A DNA stretch of 8,780 nt, from the NCBI GenBank assembly GCA_913061245.1, contig CAJXTO010000058.1, forward strand, positions 1 to 8,780, read 5' to 3'. Source of the stretch: an uncultured Oceanospirillales bacterium (GTDB taxonomy: Bacteria > Pseudomonadota > Gammaproteobacteria > Pseudomonadales > Litorivicinaceae). The notes below the pieces were generated by a model. That model made no database searches. It saw only the letters and a program-made list of their open reading frames with translations, and was not told the DNA's origin. Below, one piece after another: positions 5,591-8,780 of this stretch. A program made the translations under genes and the position numbers. Numbering within the stretch: position 1 is the first letter of the stretch; each line of letters starts with the position of its first letter.

Positions 5591-5782
5591 ATGAAAGCAA
5601 ATGTTGGTGGCGTAGATAAATGGGGCAGAATTTTATTCGGTTCCTTCCTGATCGGTCTTGTGATGGTTGGTGCGATCGGCGCTTGGGGTTTGATTGGTAT
5701 TGTTCCACTGGCAACTGGTCTGTTTGAACGCTGCGGTCTCTATTCCCTCATTGGCATCTCTACTTGTAAACTCGAAAAGTAA
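5591..5782 (+). CDS. DUF2892 (YgaP-type transmembrane) family protein, 63 aa
   Basis: The product has the pattern of the DUF2892 family: MKANVGGVDKWGRILFG at the start, a hydrophobic hairpin of two helices (about 13-30 and 32-46), and CGLYSLIGISTCK near the end with C48 and C59. This is the membrane domain that, fused to a rhodanese, makes E. coli YgaP; free-standing copies like this one have no established role. The length is normal. ATG 5591 has a strong AGGAGA seven bases upstream. It lies between znuA and the AtuA-family gene (43-base gap), so it may be co-transcribed with the latter, but nothing ties its function to zinc. Confidence 0.85.
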   Translation: MKANVGGVDKWGRILFGSFLIGLVMVGAIGAWGLIGIVPLATGLFERCGLYSLIGISTCKLEK

Positions 5783-5794
5783 CGCCTGATCGAT

Positions 5795-5826
5795 AGGTCG
5801 GGCTGAGCATGAGTGAGGTCCGACCT
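5795..5826 (+). promoter_or_regulatory. Hairpin enclosing the RBS of the AtuA-family gene
   Basis: AGGTCGG (5795-5801) pairs perfectly with CCGACCT (5820-5826) around an 18-base loop. The loop contains GAGG (5815-5818), the likely Shine-Dalgarno, and the stem's last base is the first base of the TTG start. No T-run follows, so it is not an intrinsic terminator. It may modulate initiation on a non-ATG start or be a protein site; function is inferred. Confidence 0.35.
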
Positions 5827-7196
5827 TGAATCATTCAATTTCAATTCTTTCTCCGACAGCGATTTTAGGCTACGGATTTCCTGAATCATCATTTGAAGCC
5901 GGTTTGGCTCGCAATCCAGATGCGATTGCCGTTGATGCAGGCTCAACCGATCCAGGACCTTACTACCTCGGCTCAGGTGAATCGTTTACGAATAGAGAGG
6001 CTGTCAAACGTGATCTAACGCTCATGATTAAGGCAGGGCTTGAGCGAGAGATCCCTGTGCTCATTGGCACAGCTGGTGGATCTGGAGCGAGACCGCATCT
6101 GCAATGGTGTCTTGAAGTGATTGATGAGGTGCTGTGTGATCTAAATCGCAATGCGCGGGTAGCCGAGATTGCCTCTGATCAAGACCAAGATTCGGTCATC
6201 AATGCATTGCATGCGGGGCGGATTTCAGCGCTTGGTCCGGTTCCTCAGTTGACTGAAGAGGCAATCACAAATTCCACCTATATTGTCGCTCAGATGGGTG
6301 TTGAACCTGTGATTGATGCACTCGAACAGGGTGCGCAGATCGTGGTGACTGGGCGGTGTTATGACCCAGCAGTCTTTGCTGCAGTACCGATCAGGGCAGG
6401 CTTGTCTGAAGCATTATCACTGCATATGGGTAAAATTCTTGAGTGTGCTGCGATTGCTGCTGTTCCTGGGAGTGGGTCTGACTGCATGCTTGGCGTAGTT
6501 GATGCGAGCGGTTTTACGCTTGAAGCCTTGAGTTCTGAGCGACGATGCACCGTAACTTCAGTTGCAGCGCATACACTCTATGAGAAAACAGATCCTCGAT
6601 TTCTGCCAGGTCCTGGTGGCGTGTTGGATTTGACTGCTTGTCACTTTGAGCAGCTCGATGAGCGACGTGTGCGTGTGACTGGTACCCAGTTACAAAAAAG
6701 TGAGCGATACACCATCAAGCTAGAGGGCTCGCAACCCGCGGGCTTTCGAACAATTTCGATCGCTGGCATTCGCGCGCCTGATTTGATTGAGCAACTCGAT
6801 GCGGTGTTGCTCGCCGTCCGTGAGCGTGTATTCACAAACTTTCAATCGATTGATCAAGCAGATGTTCAACTCTTGTTTCGCGTATACGGAAAGAATGGCG
6901 TGATGGGTGAGTTAGAACCTTGTCGTGAGCAACTGCCTCACGAAGTCGGTTTGGTGATTGAAGTGGTCGCGAAAACACAATCGCTTGCGGATACCGTCTG
7001 TTCTTTTGCTCGGTCGACACTTTTACACTTCGGTTATCCAGGACGGCAATCAACAGCGGGCAATCTCGCGTTCCCTTATTCTCCATCCGATATTTCGCAT
7101 GGCGTGGTCTACGAATTCAGTGTGTATCACCTCATGACAGTTGATGATCCGCTCAGTCCATTTCCAATTCAGATCAAGGTCAGGGGAGTGACTTGA
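5826..7196 (+). CDS. AtuA-family (DUF1446) protein
   Basis: The 456-aa product belongs to the AtuA/DUF1446 family, named for a gene needed for acyclic terpene use in Pseudomonas; the reaction is not established. Recognisable blocks are ILSPTAILGYGFPESSF (7-23), DAGSTDPGPYYLGSGE (37-52), a glycine loop GTAGGSGARPH (81-91), VVTGRCYDPAVFAAVPI (173-189), and MGKILECAAIAAVPGSGSDC (201-220) with AAHTLYE after it. No signal peptide is present, so it is cytoplasmic. TTG 5826 is chosen because an in-frame stop lies just upstream (5814-5816), GAGG is seven bases away, and family members start at this point. It overlaps the DUF4387 gene by one base. In other members a small C-terminal domain is fused; here that part seems to be the separate neighbour. 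Confidence 0.88.
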   Translation: MNHSISILSPTAILGYGFPESSFEAGLARNPDAIAVDAGSTDPGPYYLGSGESFTNREAVKRDLTLMIKAGLEREIPVLIGTAGGSGARPHLQWCLEVIDEVLCDLNRNARVAEIASDQDQDSVINALHAGRISALGPVPQLTEEAITNSTYIVAQMGVEPVIDALEQGAQIVVTGRCYDPAVFAAVPIRAGLSEALSLHMGKILECAAIAAVPGSGSDCMLGVVDASGFTLEALSSERRCTVTSVAAHTLYEKTDPRFLPGPGGVLDLTACHFEQLDERRVRVTGTQLQKSERYTIKLEGSQPAGFRTISIAGIRAPDLIEQLDAVLLAVRERVFTNFQSIDQADVQLLFRVYGKNGVMGELEPCREQLPHEVGLVIEVVAKTQSLADTVCSFARSTLLHFGYPGRQSTAGNLAFPYSPSDISHGVVYEFSVYHLMTVDDPLSPFPIQIKVRGVT

Positions 7197-7507
7197 TGAA
7201 GCTATCTGATCTGGCGACAGTGATTCGCTCAAAGAATGCAGGTCCATTTGAGCTCACCTTTGATGTGTTGTTTGCGACCCATGATGATTTCGAGCGTGCA
7301 GTGAAATCTGAAGTGTTGTCGGCTAACAAGTTTGCAGCGCTATTTCACATTCCGGTGAGTGATGTGCTTTCTGTTGTTGAGTTTGAGCCAGCACTTGCGA
7401 TTAAAGTGACGATTAAACGCGCTCGATCATCGGGTGCATTTGGGGAAACCGACGTCTATGGGGCCCAACAGCACGCGCCGCTGTTGAGCCTTGATATTCC
7501 AGACTAG
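7196..7507 (+). CDS. DUF4387 family protein, AtuA partner, 103 aa
   Basis: The sequence matches DUF4387 throughout: LSDLATVIRSKNAGPFELTFDVLF (3-26), FEPALAIKVTI (63-73) and the terminal DVYGAQQHAPLLSLDIP (86-102). The family is of unknown function and is commonly encoded next to DUF1446/AtuA genes. I infer that it is a small subunit or detached C-terminal domain of the 456-aa protein. ATG 7196 shares its A with the upstream TGA (TGATG) and has GGGGAG (7183-7188) seven bases away. A TTG one codon earlier is possible but less likely. The stop TAG (7505-7507) overlaps the stop of the convergent oxidoreductase within the four bases CTAG. Confidence 0.88.
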   Translation: MKLSDLATVIRSKNAGPFELTFDVLFATHDDFERAVKSEVLSANKFAALFHIPVSDVLSVVEFEPALAIKVTIKRARSSGAFGETDVYGAQQHAPLLSLDIPD

Positions 7508-8780
7508 CGGTAAAGGTCTTCCATTGCTTTCCGCGTTGAAACGGCCTGAGTGGTCATATCAATTTCAACATCGGACCATGAGATCGGCTGGTCTTTGTTG
7601 ACGTTGTTTTTAAGTTTCACACGATGTGCGAGGCCGATCGGAAGGCCGCCGAGTGCGAGCGACTTCGCTGCAGGCATCAGTTTTCCATACACAGTGAAAC
7701 CGCCTTCGCCATCGAGCATTTCACCGGCTTTCAAGTCACGTTTTGCAGTTGCAACGACGTCACTGTTGAAATCGAGTGTCGAGCCTGTGGGTTTATTGAG
7801 AAGGGCAGCTGAAAGGATTGAGATGTTGAGTTCCAAGCCAATCAAGTGGAAGGGTTTGTACATCGCTGAGTAACGACCTGTTGAATCAGTATTCATGCCG
7901 TACTGCTTAAAACATGCGGATGCATAATCATTTGGAGCCTCAATCACGACATAAACACCCCAACGGAGATCTTTATAAACAGGACGACCGTCACGTTCGA
8001 CTGAAGTGACAACTTCGACCATGCCGCTATCATCAAGTTGACCACCAACAGAACGAGGCCTGAGAATGTGTGCCAGATCATCCATTCCGGCCGGTGGAAA
8101 GTAGAGACCATCGTCAGGCGCTTTGAGACCTGTCCCATTGGAGATGGCTGCCATTTCCAATGCGGACTTTGTTCCGTCTAAGAAGCTATTGAACATTTGG
8201 CTGTTCATACCGGCTGCTGCAGCTTGCTCTGGAGTAAGTCCATAGTGATCCCAGATCGTATCTGGCGTTGAATAGTGATACTCGGGCATGTATTTGGTGC
8301 CTTTGCCTGCCGCGACGACATTGAAGCCTGTTGCGCGCGCCCATTCGACAAGCTCAATCGTGAGCGCGGGTTGGTCACCATAGGCCATGGAATAGACTAT
8401 GCCTGCTTCACGTGCCTCTTTGGCGAGAATCCCGCCGGCAAGCACGTCAGCTTCGACATTGACCATTACGATATGTGTCTTGCTCTCGATCGCCATTTTC
8501 GCGTGAGCGATACCGGCTAATGGATTGCCGGTCGCTTCAACCAAAACATCAATACCACCTGCATCAATCATGTGTTGAGTGCTGTCAAAGAACTCAGTTT
8601 GTTTGATGAGCTCCTCGCTCCACCCGACGTTTCGGCAGGCTTGCTTGGCACGCTCTGGGTCCAAGTCGGCAATGGCTTTGACTTCAAGTCCAACGGTCGT
8701 TGGGACTTGGCTTAAAAACATGGAGCCGAATTTTCCGGCTCCTATGAGTCCAACTTGCACAGGGCGTTCGGCGCGCTTTA
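7504..8780 (-). CDS. NAD(P)-binding oxidoreductase with SAF domain (COG4091, predicted homoserine dehydrogenase type), 5' end outside window
   Basis: Counting from an internal GTG at 8760, 418 residues are visible. An N-terminal Rossmann fold has GLIGAGKFGS (4-13) and a likely cofactor-selecting acidic residue in ADLDPERA (31-38). VEATGNP (74-80) and VNVEADV (100-106) resemble homoserine-dehydrogenase-like folds. A C-terminal SAF-like region covers about 335-405 (AKRDLKAGEMLDGEGGFTVYG). COG4091 calls this a predicted homoserine dehydrogenase, but the substrate is unproven. The frame stays open from 8760 to the window edge, encoding KRAERP before VQVGLIG, and GTG 8760 has no Shine-Dalgarno. 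Relatives carry such a leader, so the true start is probably beyond 8780. It converges on the AtuA-DUF4387 pair. Confidence 0.85.
   Translation of the reverse strand, partial: KRAERPVQVGLIGAGKFGSMFLSQVPTTVGLEVKAIADLDPERAKQACRNVGWSEELIKQTEFFDSTQHMIDAGGIDVLVEATGNPLAGIAHAKMAIESKTHIVMVNVEADVLAGGILAKEAREAGIVYSMAYGDQPALTIELVEWARATGFNVVAAGKGTKYMPEYHYSTPDTIWDHYGLTPEQAAAAGMNSQMFNSFLDGTKSALEMAAISNGTGLKAPDDGLYFPPAGMDDLAHILRPRSVGGQLDDSGMVEVVTSVERDGRPVYKDLRWGVYVVIEAPNDYASACFKQYGMNTDSTGRYSAMYKPFHLIGLELNISILSAALLNKPTGSTLDFNSDVVATAKRDLKAGEMLDGEGGFTVYGKLMPAAKSLALGGLPIGLAHRVKLKNNVNKDQPISWSDVEIDMTTQAVSTRKAMEDLYR

Noticed and set aside
6832..7086. 84-aa minus-strand frame
   Set aside because: Antisense shadow inside the AtuA-family gene; no RBS or motif.
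1..8780. CRISPR array, insertion sequence, tRNA/rRNA, toxin-antitoxin or defence system
   Set aside because: No spaced direct repeats, transposase motifs, structured RNA signatures or defence-protein motifs were seen on either strand.

Overview
The window looks like chromosome of a free-living gammaproteobacterium, moderate in G+C by eye. The evidence is a divergent znuA / znuCB-zur zinc-uptake locus with a Zur operator very close to the gammaproteobacterial consensus, short intergenic gaps, and several GTG/TTG starts with good Shine-Dalgarno sequences. I cannot name the genus. No mobile element, CRISPR array, tRNA or rRNA was seen.

Left part (1-2534): a run of small, mostly uncharacterised envelope genes. 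It starts with a secreted protein cut by the left edge (minus strand). Next come a 57-aa single-pass membrane protein (plus) and a 113-aa secreted protein (minus), whose stop codons abut. A 42-aa coiled-coil/membrane microprotein overlaps, by one base, the start of an aspartate/glutamate-racemase-family enzyme. Two small two-helix membrane proteins follow, one of the DUF2798 type.

Middle (2538-5519): the zinc import system. znuC (ATPase), znuB (permease) and zur (zinc-sensing repressor) form a tight minus-strand operon. znuA (periplasmic zinc-binding protein) is divergent. A single Zur box lies in the 70-bp gap between znuC and znuA, so Zur probably represses both directions and, because zur is the last operon gene, also itself. 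The box overlaps the longest possible znuA frame, which argues that znuA really starts at a GTG at 4584.

Right part (5591-8780): a DUF2892 membrane protein is followed by an AtuA-family (DUF1446) protein of 456 aa and a DUF4387 protein, the last two overlapping by one base as a coupled pair. Converging on them, with a four-base stop-codon overlap, is a COG4091-type NAD(P)-binding oxidoreductase with a C-terminal SAF domain. Its reading frame runs off the right edge, so its true start is probably outside the window. AtuA-like plus DUF4387 beside a COG4091 enzyme suggests a small-acid or terpenoid-type catabolic module of unknown substrate; it is the least understood part of the window.
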